DNA of 64,000 nucleotides from Pseudarthrobacter equi (GCF_900105535.1 NZ_LT629779.1:620001-684000); one strand, 5' to 3'. Positions 36,797-46,069 are shown, counted from the first letter of the stretch. The notes: generated by a model not told the origin, from the letters alone. Made by a program: numbers and translations.

Positions 36797-37651
36797 TCAG
36801 GCCGTGAAGTACTCCGAGATGTCCGCCACCAGTTCCTTGACGGCGGCAGGGATTGAGCCGTGGAAGCACTTGGGCGAAACCTCGAAGGTGCTGCCGGGGA
36901 CCGCTGCGTGCAGGCGCTGCGCCGTCACCTTGTAATAGCTCGGGCTCTTCCCGCCCGCCATGAAGTGCGTACCGGCGGGCAGCACGCTGAAGTCCCTGGC
37001 ATGGTCCTTTTCGTTGTAGGCGGCCCGCAGTTCACCCACGCCGCTGGGCATGACCTGACGGAAGACCTTGTTGACCTTGGTCCGCGACAGAACAGCCATC
37101 AGCCCGGCCAGCACCGGCTCCGGGATCCTCGCCATGGCCGATCCCGGGCTGGTGGCCTTCTTCATGTGGGCGAGGGCGTGCCCCACCTTGCCGTCATTGA
37201 CGGCCTTCTCGAACCCGTCCAGCCACTTGGTGTCGATGCTGCCGTCGATGTTCACCGCGGCGTCGTAAACGGCCAGCTTGTCGGGGACGTATCCGGTTCC
37301 GGTGAATTCCTGGACAGCGTTCAGGGCCACAGAACCGCCCAGGCTGTGGCCCAGGATGTTGCGGGCGCCGGTGGCATCCATGACGGTGCGGACATCCTCG
37401 ATCTCCGTGGCCATCGAGTAGCCCGGTGGCTGCGGTGAGGAACTGCCGCGGCCCCTGCGGTCGTAGACGTCCACTGCCCAGCCGTCACCCAGGCCCTTGG
37501 CCAGCGCGATCGAGAACGGACGGTAGATCAGGGCGGTAAGGAAAGCCCCGCCGATCAGCACCACCCTCTTCTCCCCGGGCGCGTCCTCGGTGCCGTAGCT
37601 GTACAAGGCCAAGTGGCCGCCGTCGTGCGTGGGAAGGACCTGTTCTTTCAC
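36797..37651 (-). CDS. Alpha/beta hydrolase (paralogue)
   Basis: A 284-residue alpha/beta hydrolase closely related to the neighbouring gene: it shares DVYDRRGRGSSSPQP, LGHSLGGSVALNAV and KLAVYDAAVN. The C-terminal histidine is in CFHGSIP. GTG 37651 has TACGAT six bases upstream on the minus strand and no ribosome site, so it too is likely leaderless. Its promoter lies back-to-back with that of lysS. Function unknown; a tandem duplication is the simplest origin. Confidence 0.85.
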   Translation of the reverse strand: MKEQVLPTHDGGHLALYSYGTEDAPGEKRVVLIGGAFLTALIYRPFSIALAKGLGDGWAVDVYDRRGRGSSSPQPPGYSMATEIEDVRTVMDATGARNILGHSLGGSVALNAVQEFTGTGYVPDKLAVYDAAVNIDGSIDTKWLDGFEKAVNDGKVGHALAHMKKATSPGSAMARIPEPVLAGLMAVLSRTKVNKVFRQVMPSGVGELRAAYNEKDHARDFSVLPAGTHFMAGGKSPSYYKVTAQRLHAAVPGSTFEVSPKCFHGSIPAAVKELVADISEYFTA

Positions 37652-37657
37652 CAGCCC

Positions 37658-37663
37658 ATCGTA
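37658..37663 (-). promoter_or_regulatory. Leaderless -10 box of the second alpha/beta hydrolase
   Basis: TACGAT on the minus strand, six bases before the GTG at 37651. Confidence 0.5.
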
Positions 37664-37711
37664 GGGTGCGTGCCTGCGGGGCAGCTGAAAGCCCGGTTTT
37701 GCAATGCCCGG

Positions 37712-37717
37712 TAAACT
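37712..37717 (+). promoter_or_regulatory. Leaderless -10 box of lysS
   Basis: TAAACT eight bases before GTG 37726; no ribosome site in between. Confidence 0.5.
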
Positions 37718-37725
37718 TGATGATT

Positions 37726-39258
37726 GTGACTTCCCAAAACACCCCCGCTCCCAAGAACGCCCCCGAGCCGCTCGACGCCAGCGAGCAGATGCGCATCCGT
37801 ATGGAAAAGCGCGCCAAACTCCTCGAGCGCGGCGCCGAAGCGTACCCCGTGGGTGTGGAGCGCACGCACTCCCTGGCGGAGATCCGCGAGAAGTACGCGC
37901 ACCTGGAAGCTGACGAAACCACCGGGGACGTCGTGGGCGTCACCGGACGCGTGGTGTTCGTACGCAACACCGGCAAGCTCTGCTTCGCCACCCTCCAGGA
38001 AGGCGGCACGGACGGCAAGGGAACCCGGCTGCAGGCCATGCTGAGCCTGGCCAACGTGGGTGAGGAAGCGCTGGCCGACTGGAAGGCCCTCGTTGACCTC
38101 GGCGACCACGTGTTCATCAAGGGTGAGGTCATCTCCTCTCGCCGCGGCGAGCTCTCCGTCATGGCCGAATCGTGGGGCATGGCTTCCAAGGCCCTCCGCC
38201 CGCTGCCCGTGCTGCACGCGGAGCTGAACGAGGAAACCCGCGTCCGCCAGCGCTACGTGGACCTGATGGTCCGCGACGAAGCCCGCGAAATGGTTTACAC
38301 GCGTGCCGCGATCACCCGTTCCATCCGCGAAACGCTGTTCCGCCACCAGTACGTCGAGGTGGAGACGCCCATCCTCCAGCTGGTCCACGGCGGCGCACTG
38401 GCGCGGCCCTTCGAGACGCACATGAACGCCTTCGACCAGAAGATGACCCTGCGGATCGCCACCGAGCTCTACCTCAAGCGCGCCGTGGTGGGCGGCATCG
38501 ACCGCGTCTACGACATGGGCCGCGTCTTCCGCAACGAGGGCGTTGACTCCACGCACAGCCCCGAGTTCACCACGCTCGAATGCTATGAGGCCTGGGCCGA
38601 CCAGTTCGTCATGGCGGAGCGCATCAAGGAGATCATCCTCGACGCCGCCGACGCCGTGGGTGCCGGCCGCACCGTCCAGACCGAGGCGGGGGAGATCAAC
38701 CTCGACGGCGACTGGGCCTGGCTGGCCGTCTACCCGGGGTTGTCCGACGCCGTTGGCCAGGAAATCACGCCGGACACTTCGCTTGAGGTGCTTCGCGATA
38801 TTGCCGCCAAGCATGAGGTGAAGGTAGACCCCAAGTGGGACGCCGAAAAGACGGTGGTGGAACTGTTCGGCGAGATCGTCGAGCCCACGCTGCTGAACCC
38901 CACCTTCGTCTACGACTACCCGCCCTCCGCCCAGCCGCTGGCCCGGCCGCACCGCGAGGACGGACGCCTCATTGAAGCCTGGGACCTCATCATCGGCGGC
39001 ATGGAGCGCGGTACCGCGTTCTCGGAGCTGATCGACCCCGTGATCCAGCGCGAGCGTCTTACCGAGCAGTCACGCCACGCCGCTGCCGGCGACGACGAAG
39101 CCATGCAGCTGGACGAGGACTTCCTCCGCGCCCTCGAATACGGTGCCCCGCCCATGGGCGGCATCGGCCTGGGTATCGACCGGCTGGTGATGCTGTTTAC
39201 CGGTGCCGGAATCCGGGAAACCATCCTTTTCCCCCTCCTCAAGCCTGAAGGGCACTGA
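37726..39258 (+). CDS. lysS: Lysyl-tRNA synthetase, class II
   Basis: A 510-residue enzyme of normal length. The N-terminal OB-fold anticodon domain (to about residue 150) includes VTGRVVFVRNTGKLCFATL. The class II catalytic core has motif 1 around RQRYVDLMV, motif 2 in RVFRNEGVDSTHSPEFT, and motif 3 GLGIDRLVMLF near the end. It charges tRNA-Lys. GTG 37726 is chosen because a -10 box lies eight bases upstream and there is no Shine-Dalgarno; ATG 37720 is the alternative. It is followed at two bases by a small membrane gene. Confidence 0.96.
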   Translation: MTSQNTPAPKNAPEPLDASEQMRIRMEKRAKLLERGAEAYPVGVERTHSLAEIREKYAHLEADETTGDVVGVTGRVVFVRNTGKLCFATLQEGGTDGKGTRLQAMLSLANVGEEALADWKALVDLGDHVFIKGEVISSRRGELSVMAESWGMASKALRPLPVLHAELNEETRVRQRYVDLMVRDEAREMVYTRAAITRSIRETLFRHQYVEVETPILQLVHGGALARPFETHMNAFDQKMTLRIATELYLKRAVVGGIDRVYDMGRVFRNEGVDSTHSPEFTTLECYEAWADQFVMAERIKEIILDAADAVGAGRTVQTEAGEINLDGDWAWLAVYPGLSDAVGQEITPDTSLEVLRDIAAKHEVKVDPKWDAEKTVVELFGEIVEPTLLNPTFVYDYPPSAQPLARPHREDGRLIEAWDLIIGGMERGTAFSELIDPVIQRERLTEQSRHAAAGDDEAMQLDEDFLRALEYGAPPMGGIGLGIDRLVMLFTGAGIRETILFPLLKPEGH

Positions 39259-39260
39259 CC

Positions 39261-39434
39261 ATGGAGTACGTTGCAGTCCTGCTTCCATCCCTTGTTGTAG
39301 GCCTGTTGTTCTGGTTTGCAATGAAGGCTGTATTTAATGCCGATAAATCAGAGCGCCAGGCTGAAGCCCGCGCTCAGGCTGAAGCCGATGCCCAGGCTGG
39401 CTTCAGCGACCGCCCGGATACCGGCCGAAAATAG
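39261..39434 (+). CDS. Small membrane protein, 57 residues, downstream of lysS
   Basis: ATG 39261 starts two bases after the lysS stop. The protein has one membrane helix (VAVLLPSLVVGLLFWFAMKAVF) followed by a polar Ala/Glu/Gln-rich helix with repeated AQAEA elements (QAEARAQAEADAQAG) and the tail DRPDTGRK. The codon use and amino-acid pattern look genuine. Translational coupling to lysS is likely. No known family is recognised. Confidence 0.65.
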   Translation: MEYVAVLLPSLVVGLLFWFAMKAVFNADKSERQAEARAQAEADAQAGFSDRPDTGRK

Positions 39435-39483
39435 ATAAAACCCTCAATCTGCCCCCTGTTATCCCCAGTAGTCATTTTTCGCT

Positions 39484-39513
39484 TTGACGCGTCGGCATAA
39501 AAAGAGCGATAAT
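39484..39513 (+). promoter_or_regulatory. Near-consensus promoter of lsr2
   Basis: TTGACG (39484-39489), an 18-nt A-rich spacer and GATAAT (39508-39513) lie 62 nt before the lsr2 ATG, in an AT-rich patch. This is the closest match to a consensus sigma-70 promoter seen in the window. Confidence 0.75.
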
Positions 39514-39575
39514 TTCTTTGGGAAACATCCTGCTTTTCTGAACACCGAAACTTTCCAGCAAAAGGAAGACTCTAA

Positions 39576-39911
39576 ATGGCACAGAAAGTAAACATCATCC
39601 TCGTTGATGATCTGGATGGGGGATCCGCAGACGAGAATGTTAAGTTTGGCCTCGATGGGGTCAACTACGAGATTGATCTTTCGGCGGCCAACGCCACCGA
39701 ACTCCGGTCTTCGCTTGAGCGCTATGTTGGCGCTGCACGCAAGTCCTCCGGCGGCCGCACGGCTGCCAAGGCCAAGGCTCCTTCAGGGAGTGGCCGCAGC
39801 CACGATTCGGCACAGATCCGCCAGTGGGCCCGGGATAACGGTTACACCGTTAACAGCCGCGGCCGAATTCAGGCGGAAATCCAGGAAGCCTACCAAAAGG
39901 CCAATTCCTAG
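39576..39911 (+). CDS. lsr2: Lsr2 nucleoid-associated protein
   Basis: A 111-residue Lsr2, normal length. The N-terminal dimerisation domain starts MAQKVNIILVDDLDGG with the FGLDGVNYEIDLS strand. A flexible Ser/Gly/Lys linker joins it to the C-terminal DNA-binding domain SAQIRQWARDNGYTVNSRGR, whose RGR loop inserts into the AT-rich minor groove. It bridges DNA and silences AT-rich, often horizontally acquired genes, like H-NS. ATG has AAAGGAAG upstream. The AT-rich promoter region could itself be an autoregulatory target. Confidence 0.95.
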   Translation: MAQKVNIILVDDLDGGSADENVKFGLDGVNYEIDLSAANATELRSSLERYVGAARKSSGGRTAAKAKAPSGSGRSHDSAQIRQWARDNGYTVNSRGRIQAEIQEAYQKANS

Positions 39912-39932
39912 CTGCCGCAGGACCCTGGTTTA

Positions 39933-39969
39933 AGCCCTGTTCCCCGTTGCCGGGGAGCAGGGCTTTGTT
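39933..39969 (+). terminator. Terminator of lsr2
   Basis: A 13-bp stem (39933-39945 with 39952-39964, one mismatch/wobble) with a 6-nt loop is followed by TTGTTT. Confidence 0.8.
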
Positions 39970-40457
39970 TATTGGCAGCGATGCCCCGGCTGGGATGCTC
40001 CACCTGTCATTCAGGGCGGCCGCCCGTCCCTTTTAGCCTCATCTGGTTTGCCCATCAGGTTTGCGCCATCACAGGCGCCGGCCAGCCGCTGCGCCGCCGT
40101 TCGGGAATAATGTCCGGAAGCCCTGGTGCCAGGAATGGCTTTTCGCAGCACAGGGCAAACGCCGAAACCGTGGCAAACATGGAACTGTGGCCAACGCCGG
40201 GCTTATCCCCTTTATGGTCAGCAGCACTGATGATCGTTTCAATAATCCAGCGAGTGGACGTGGCCGTTATCCGGGGCGCAGCCGAACACGTAATGCAAAG
40301 CCCGGAACGTCCGCGGCACGGCCACCCGCCAACGCTGCGCATCCAACCTTGGGTCAGCCCCTGAAAAGGGTGTGGGTTTCCCCTGTGGCGAACACGCTCC
40401 ACAAGATTGGGTCGGCCACGTAGCATCAAAGTACGTCGTAGCTAGGAGTGTGGCGAA
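39970..40457. other. Long region before clpC without a convincing gene
   Basis: Almost 490 nt contain no frame with protein-like composition on either strand and no RNA I can recognise. Base composition is lower in GC than the genes around it. It probably holds the clpC promoter and 5' UTR; TAGCAT near 40422 and an AGGAG about nine bases before the clpC ATG are visible. Confidence 0.5.
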
Positions 40458-42950
40458 ATGTTTGAGCGATTTACGGACCGTGCCCGTCGCGTAGTTGTGC
40501 TTGCCCAAGAAGAGGCACGCATGCTGAACCACAATTACATCGGTACCGAACACATCCTTCTGGGTCTAATCCATGAAGGTGAAGGCGTTGCCGCCAAAGC
40601 TCTTGAGTCTTTGAGCATTTCGCTCGACGGCGTTCGCGAGCAGGTGCAGGAGATCATCGGCCAGGGCCAGCAGGCTCCCTCCGGTCACATCCCCTTCACC
40701 CCCCGCGCCAAGAAGGTACTGGAGCTCTCGCTGCGCGAGGCCCTCCAGTTGGGCCACAACTACATCGGCACCGAGCACATCCTGCTCGGCCTGATCCGCG
40801 AGGGTGAGGGCGTAGCCGCCCAGGTCCTGGTGAAGCTGGGCGCCGATCTCAACCGTGTCCGCCAGCAGGTCATCCAGCTCCTCTCCGGCTACCAGGGCAA
40901 GGAAACCACCGGCGCAGGCGTCGGCGGCGGCCAGCCCGAAGGCGCCCCTGCAGGTTCCGTGGTCCTCGACCAGTTCGGCCGCAACCTCACCCAGGCTGCG
41001 CGCGAGAACAAGCTGGACCCCGTCATCGGGCGCGAGCAGGAGATGGAACGCGTCATGCAGGTCCTCTCCCGCCGTACCAAGAACAACCCGGTGCTCATCG
41101 GCGAACCCGGCGTCGGCAAGACGGCCGTCGTCGAGGGCCTCGCCCAGGCGATCGTCCGCGGCGACGTCCCGGAGACCATCAAGGACAAGCAGCTCTACAC
41201 CCTGGACCTCGGTTCACTGGTGGCTGGCTCCCGCTACCGCGGTGACTTCGAAGAGCGCCTGAAGAAGGTCCTCAAGGAGATCCGCACCCGTGGCGACATC
41301 ATCCTGTTCATCGATGAGATCCACACCCTGGTGGGTGCCGGTGCCGCCGAAGGCGCCATCGATGCAGCCTCGATCCTGAAGCCCATGCTGGCCCGCGGCG
41401 AGCTGCAGACCATCGGTGCCACCACGCTGGACGAGTACCGCAAGCACATCGAGAAGGACGCCGCCCTGGAGCGCCGCTTCCAGCCGATCCAGGTCAAGGA
41501 ACCCTCCGTGGCGCACGCCATTGAGATCCTTAAGGGCCTGCGTGACCGCTACGAGGCACACCACCGCGTCACCATCACCGACGGCGCTCTGGCCTCCGCG
41601 GCCAGCCTCGCCGAGCGCTACATTTCGGACCGCTTCCTGCCGGACAAGGCCATCGACCTGATCGACGAGGCCGGCGCCCGCCTGCGCATCCGCCGCATGA
41701 CCGCTCCGCCGGAGCTCAAGGCCATGGACGAGCGCATCGCCAAGCTGAAGATGGAGAAGGAATCCGCCATCGACGCCCAGGACTTCGAAGGCGCCGCAGC
41801 GCTCCGCGACAAGGAGCAGAAGATGATCTCCGAGCGGTCGGAGAAGGAACGCCACTGGAAGTCCGGCGGCATGGACGACATCTCCGAGGTGGATGAGGAT
41901 CTCATCGCCGAGGTGCTGGCCAACTCCACCGGCATCCCCGTCTTCAAGCTGACCGAGGAAGAGTCCTCGCGCCTGCTCAAGATGGAAGACGAACTGCACA
42001 AGCGCGTCGTTGGCCAGGACGAGGCCATCAAGGCACTGTCCCAGGCCATCCGCCGCACCCGTGCAGGGCTCAAGGACCCCAAGCGTCCCGGTGGCTCGTT
42101 CATCTTCGCCGGCCCCACCGGCGTCGGCAAGACCGAACTGGCCAAGGCACTCGCGGAGTTCCTGTTCGGTGAAGAGGACGCCCTCATCACCCTGGACATG
42201 TCCGAGTACTCCGAGAAGCACACCGTTTCGCGGCTCTTCGGTGCCCCTCCGGGCTACGTGGGCTACGAAGAGGGTGGCCAGCTGACCGAGAAGGTCCGGC
42301 GCCGTCCGTTCTCCGTGGTGCTGTTCGACGAAGTTGAAAAGGCCCACGCGGACCTCTTCAACTCGCTGCTGCAGATCCTGGAAGACGGCCGCCTGACCGA
42401 CTCCCAGGGCCGCGTGGTGGACTTCAAGAACACCGTGATCATCATGACCACCAACCTCGGTACCCGGGACATCTCCAAGAGCGTCGCCACCGGCTTCCAG
42501 TCCGGGACCGACACGCAGACCGGCTACAACCGCATGCGTGCCCGCGTTACGGAGGAACTCAAGCAGCACTTCCGCCCCGAGTTCCTGAACCGTGTTGACG
42601 ACGTCGTGGTGTTCCCGCAGCTGACGCAGGACGAGATCATCGAGATCGTGGACCTGTTCGTGAACCGCCTCGAGAAGCGGCTCAAGGACAAGGACATGGG
42701 CATCGAGCTGACCACGGCCGCCAAGGTACTCTTGGCCACCCGCGGTTACGATCCCGCCATGGGTGCCCGGCCGCTGCGCCGCACCATCCAGCGCGAGATC
42801 GAGGACCAGCTGTCCGAGAAGATCCTGTTCGGCGAGATCCACCCCGGCGACATCGTCGTAGTGGACGTCGAAGGCGAAGGCGACGACGCGAAGTTCACCT
42901 TCGCCGGTAACGCCAAGCCGCGCATCCCGGAAATCGCCCCGAGCGTCTAA
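40458..42950 (+). CDS. clpC: ATP-dependent Clp protease ATPase subunit ClpC
   Basis: An 830-residue HSP100 unfoldase. Two Clp_N repeats (residues 1-145) carry duplicated [14 protein letters not shown] motifs. The first AAA domain has GEPGVGKT (about 214) and [23 protein letters not shown]/middle domain spans about 420-480. The second AAA domain has GPTGVGKT (about 552) with the sensor [12 protein letters not shown]. It feeds proteins to the ClpP protease and is essential in mycobacteria. ATG 40458 has AGGAG nine bases upstream. lysS-lsr2-clpC order matches Mycobacterium. Confidence 0.97.
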   Translation: MFERFTDRARRVVVLAQEEARMLNHNYIGTEHILLGLIHEGEGVAAKALESLSISLDGVREQVQEIIGQGQQAPSGHIPFTPRAKKVLELSLREALQLGHNYIGTEHILLGLIREGEGVAAQVLVKLGADLNRVRQQVIQLLSGYQGKETTGAGVGGGQPEGAPAGSVVLDQFGRNLTQAARENKLDPVIGREQEMERVMQVLSRRTKNNPVLIGEPGVGKTAVVEGLAQAIVRGDVPETIKDKQLYTLDLGSLVAGSRYRGDFEERLKKVLKEIRTRGDIILFIDEIHTLVGAGAAEGAIDAASILKPMLARGELQTIGATTLDEYRKHIEKDAALERRFQPIQVKEPSVAHAIEILKGLRDRYEAHHRVTITDGALASAASLAERYISDRFLPDKAIDLIDEAGARLRIRRMTAPPELKAMDERIAKLKMEKESAIDAQDFEGAAALRDKEQKMISERSEKERHWKSGGMDDISEVDEDLIAEVLANSTGIPVFKLTEEESSRLLKMEDELHKRVVGQDEAIKALSQAIRRTRAGLKDPKRPGGSFIFAGPTGVGKTELAKALAEFLFGEEDALITLDMSEYSEKHTVSRLFGAPPGYVGYEEGGQLTEKVRRRPFSVVLFDEVEKAHADLFNSLLQILEDGRLTDSQGRVVDFKNTVIIMTTNLGTRDISKSVATGFQSGTDTQTGYNRMRARVTEELKQHFRPEFLNRVDDVVVFPQLTQDEIIEIVDLFVNRLEKRLKDKDMGIELTTAAKVLLATRGYDPAMGARPLRRTIQREIEDQLSEKILFGEIHPGDIVVVDVEGEGDDAKFTFAGNAKPRIPEIAPSV

Positions 42951-42968
42951 CCGGTTGGAAGTTCACCA

Positions 42969-43010
42969 GCGAAAGCCCCGCCACTCCGAAAGGAGCGGCG
43001 GGGCTTTCGC
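42969..43010 (+). terminator. Terminator of clpC
   Basis: A 19-bp stem (42969-42987 with 42992-43010, one mismatch) closed by a GAAA tetraloop, GC-rich and ending in CTTTCGC. Confidence 0.85.
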
Positions 43011-43114
43011 GTTGCCGCGCTGGGGCCAGAGCGGACCCGGCCATGAAAGCAGTACCCGAAGGGCCAGCGTGTGGCGGCTGTGATCGGCGGCACAAACCGT
43101 GTTGAATCGGAAGC

Positions 43115-45256
43115 ATGGCTAATCAGAATCCGGTGATCCCGGACGAGCAACCACTGACCCCCTTCCACGACCTTGACCACTTCCTGTCCATCCCGCGCGT
43201 GGGCGGCCTGGCACTGAGCCCCGACGGAACCCGTCTGGTGACCACGGTCAGCACCCTGAACGGCAAGGGCACCGAGTTCGCCACAGCGCTGTGGGAACTG
43301 GACCCGAAAGGCCAGAAGCATGCCCGGCGCATCACCCGCAGCGCGAAGGGCGAGGCGGGAGCGGCCTTCGCGGCCAACGGGGACGTCTATTTCACGTCCG
43401 CCCGCCCCGATCCGGACAGCCCCGAGGAAGACCCCGTCAGCGCGCTGTGGCTCCTTCCGGCCGACGGTGGCGAGGCCCGCGTGGTCCTCAGCAGGCCGGG
43501 CGGCGTCAGCCGGGTGATGACGGCCCAGAATGCGGACGCAGCCTTCGTGGCCGCCGAGGTCCTGGCAGGCTCCGCCGATGAGGAAGACGACGCTGAGCGC
43601 CGCAAGTCCCGCAAGGACAAGAAAGTGTCAGCCATCCTGCACAGCGAGTACCCGGTGCGCTACTGGGATGCCGACCTGGGGCCCGGCCAGCCGCGGATCT
43701 TCGCCGTGGAACCGGGGGAGGACCAGGCCGGGGGCAGGCCCGGAACCGTGGACGCCACGGCACCGCTGGCCCTTCGCAACCTCACGCCGGAGGCCGGGCC
43801 GCGCCTCCGGGAAGCTGACGCGGTGGTCAGCCCCGACGGCCGGACGGTTTATACCAGCTACACCAAGCCGTTGGCCAAGGCGGACAGCCGCTCGGTGCTG
43901 GTGGCGGTGGATGTCGCCTCCGGCAGCCTGAAGGTTTTGCTCGACAGCGAAGGCATGAGCTACTTCCCGGGACCGGTCAGCCCGGACGGCAAAACCCTGG
44001 CGGTGGTCAGCGAGAGTGATTCCACCCCGCAGCGGGCCCCTGAAATCAAGCTGCACCTGCTCGACGTTTCGGGCAGTGCGGAAAATGCCGCCGAAGCCGC
44101 CGCGGACGGGGCGGGCCTGCAGCCGCTCGCCCACGATTGGGACCGCTGGCCCAAGCCTGCCGCCTGGCTGCCGGACGGTTCCGCGCTCCTGGCCACCGCG
44201 GACGACGACGGCGCGTCGCCGGTCTTCCGGATCAGCGTCCCGGCTGCTGCGGCTGAAGTGGGCGGGGCCCGGGTGACCCAGGACGCCGCGGCCTACTCCG
44301 ACGTCGTTGTTTCTCCCGAAGGCCGGTACGCCTACGCCCTGCGGAGCTCCTACGACTTTCCCGCTGAAGCCGTTCGGATCGACCTTGCGACGGGGGAGAC
44401 CACGCGGCTGCCTGCGCCGGCCGAGCGGCCGTCACACGCGGGCAGGTTGGAGCGGATCGCCGCCACTGCGCCGGATGGTTCGCGGGTCCCCGCCTACCTG
44501 GCCCTGCCGGAAGGTGCATCGGCGGACAACCCGGCGCCGCTCCTGCTGTGGATCCACGGCGGGCCCCTGGGCTCTTGGAACGCCTGGACCTGGCGGTGGA
44601 ACCCCTGGCTCCTGACAGCCAAGGGTTACGCGGTGCTGCTGCCGGACCCGGCACTGTCCACCGGCTACGGCCAGGCGTACATCCAGCGCGGCTGGGGCGC
44701 GTGGGGCAAGGCGCCCTTCACGGACCTGATGGCTGTCACGGACGCCGCAGTGGACCGGGCGGACATTGACGAGACGCGGACGGCCGCCATGGGCGGATCG
44801 TTCGGCGGCTACATGGCCAACTGGGTCGCAGGAAACACGGACCGGTTCAAAGCGGTGGTCACCCACGCCAGCCTGTGGGCTCTTGACCAGTTCGGTCCCA
44901 CAACGGACGCCTCGCAGTACTGGCTGAAGGAAATGACCGAGGAAATGGCGCTGGAGAACTCGCCGCACCTGCACGTCGGGAAGATCAGTTCGCCCATGCT
45001 GGTGATTCATGGGGACAAGGATTACCGGGTGCCCATCGGTGAGGGCCTGCGGCTCTGGTACGAGCTCCTGTCCAAGTCAAAGCTCGCGGCGGACCAGGAC
45101 GGCCAGACCGCCCACCGGTTCCTGTACTTCCCGGATGAGAACCACTGGATCCTGCAGCCGCAGCACGCCAAGGTCTGGCACCGCGTAGTCGAGTGGTTCC
45201 TTGCGAAGAACGTCCTGGGCCAGGACCTGGACCTGCCGGAAGAACTCGGGCTCTAG
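43115..45256 (+). CDS. S9 family peptidase (prolyl oligopeptidase-like)
   Basis: A 713-residue serine peptidase. An N-terminal beta-propeller-like region with repeated SPDG/DGRTVY and PDGKTLAVVSE elements is followed by the alpha/beta-hydrolase domain from about residue 460. The catalytic serine is in GGSFGGYMANW (about 562), the aspartate in VIHGDKDYRVP and the histidine in FPDENHWIL. Oxyanion segment: LLLWIHGGPLGSW. It has no signal peptide, so it is probably a cytoplasmic acylaminoacyl- or oligopeptidase. No strong ribosome site; a TTGAAT box seven bases before the ATG hints at a short or absent leader. Confidence 0.9.
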   Translation: MANQNPVIPDEQPLTPFHDLDHFLSIPRVGGLALSPDGTRLVTTVSTLNGKGTEFATALWELDPKGQKHARRITRSAKGEAGAAFAANGDVYFTSARPDPDSPEEDPVSALWLLPADGGEARVVLSRPGGVSRVMTAQNADAAFVAAEVLAGSADEEDDAERRKSRKDKKVSAILHSEYPVRYWDADLGPGQPRIFAVEPGEDQAGGRPGTVDATAPLALRNLTPEAGPRLREADAVVSPDGRTVYTSYTKPLAKADSRSVLVAVDVASGSLKVLLDSEGMSYFPGPVSPDGKTLAVVSESDSTPQRAPEIKLHLLDVSGSAENAAEAAADGAGLQPLAHDWDRWPKPAAWLPDGSALLATADDDGASPVFRISVPAAAAEVGGARVTQDAAAYSDVVVSPEGRYAYALRSSYDFPAEAVRIDLATGETTRLPAPAERPSHAGRLERIAATAPDGSRVPAYLALPEGASADNPAPLLLWIHGGPLGSWNAWTWRWNPWLLTAKGYAVLLPDPALSTGYGQAYIQRGWGAWGKAPFTDLMAVTDAAVDRADIDETRTAAMGGSFGGYMANWVAGNTDRFKAVVTHASLWALDQFGPTTDASQYWLKEMTEEMALENSPHLHVGKISSPMLVIHGDKDYRVPIGEGLRLWYELLSKSKLAADQDGQTAHRFLYFPDENHWILQPQHAKVWHRVVEWFLAKNVLGQDLDLPEELGL

Positions 45257-45268
45257 ATTTGATTGGCG

Positions 45269-45347
45269 CACCTTTAGCGAAGTGAAGGTGACGGGGTCAT
45301 TTGTGTAGCTTGCGTCAGAGCGACGGAGGAGCAGCAAGCGGCAAATG
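45269..45347 (+). terminator. Two hairpins after the S9 peptidase
   Basis: Hairpin 1 (45269-45290): 8-bp stem with loop GCGAAG, similar to the hairpin at 15031-15059 and likewise followed by GACGGGG. Hairpin 2: CATTTG (45298-45303) with CAAATG (45342-45347) and inner GCTTGC (45308-45313) with GCAAGC (45334-45339). Probably transcript ends. Confidence 0.5.
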
Positions 45348-45403
45348 GCGCCGGCACCGGAACGCCCAACCCGAAGTCACCGAGCCGAGAGCCCTTCGCC
45401 TCG

Positions 45404-45409
45404 TAGGAT
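45404..45409 (+). promoter_or_regulatory. Leaderless -10 box of the argA-like gene
   Basis: TAGGAT seven bases before GTG 45417. Confidence 0.55.
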
Positions 45410-45416
45410 TGAACCT

Positions 45417-45926
45417 GTGACTGACTCCTTCCACATCCGCCCTGCCCGCACCAGCGACGTTTCCGCCATCAAGAAACTGGTGGCGCCGCTGGCCGAGGAG
45501 CGCATCCTGATGGCGAAGGAAACGGTGGCGTATTACGAGAGCCTCCAGGAATTCAAGATCGCCGAGTCGGACGACGGCGAGGTGATCGGCTGCGGGGCGC
45601 TCCACGTCATGTGGGAGGACTTGGCCGAAGTCCGCACGCTCGCGGCGTCGGGCGACTGGCGCGGCAAGGGTGTGGGGCACGTCCTGGTTGAACGGCTGCT
45701 GGAGGAGGCCCGCGCGCTGGGGGTGGCCCGGGTTTTCTGCCTCACGTTCGAGGTGGACTTCTTCAAGCGCCACGGGTTCGAGGTCATGGCTGACCAGTCG
45801 GCCGTGGATCCGGTGGTCTACTCGGAGCTCCTGCGCTCCCATGACGAGGGCGTGGCGGAGTTCCTTGACTTGGCCCGCGTGAAGCCGAACACCCTGGGCA
45901 ACACCCGGATGATCCGGGTCCTCTAG
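45417..45926 (+). CDS. argA: Amino-acid N-acetyltransferase (short N-acetylglutamate synthase type)
   Basis: A 169-residue stand-alone GNAT protein matching in length and pattern the short actinobacterial N-acetylglutamate synthases (about 170 residues, without the kinase-like domain of E. coli ArgA). It starts VTDSFHIRPARTSDVSAIKKL. The acetyl-CoA loop is DWRGKGVGHVLVE, and the conserved C-terminal VFCLTFEVDFFKRHGFEV follows. It would make N-acetylglutamate for arginine synthesis. GTG 45417 is preceded by a -10 box at seven bases and no ribosome site: leaderless. No arginine gene is adjacent. Confidence 0.82.
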   Translation: MTDSFHIRPARTSDVSAIKKLVAPLAEERILMAKETVAYYESLQEFKIAESDDGEVIGCGALHVMWEDLAEVRTLAASGDWRGKGVGHVLVERLLEEARALGVARVFCLTFEVDFFKRHGFEVMADQSAVDPVVYSELLRSHDEGVAEFLDLARVKPNTLGNTRMIRVL

Positions 45927-46069
45927 CAGGGCCGCCGGGTCTCTCCGGTCCTCTCCGGCCCGGAGAACAGGCCCGCCCAAAGCAAAAAACATTGCATTTC
46001 ATTCTGACCTGCACTTCCTTTTACTCGAATTGATGGATAAACTGTTGGCGGCCGGGTTTGGGGGCCCAC

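Noticed and set aside
40229..40364. Frame beginning MIVSIIQRVDVAVI, faintly like the start of D-aminoacyl-tRNA deacylase
   Set aside because: Similarity ends after about 12 residues, and the frame is short and not protein-like beyond.
41214..42842. A 542-codon frame antisense to clpC
   Set aside because: Composition-driven shadow opposite a certain gene.
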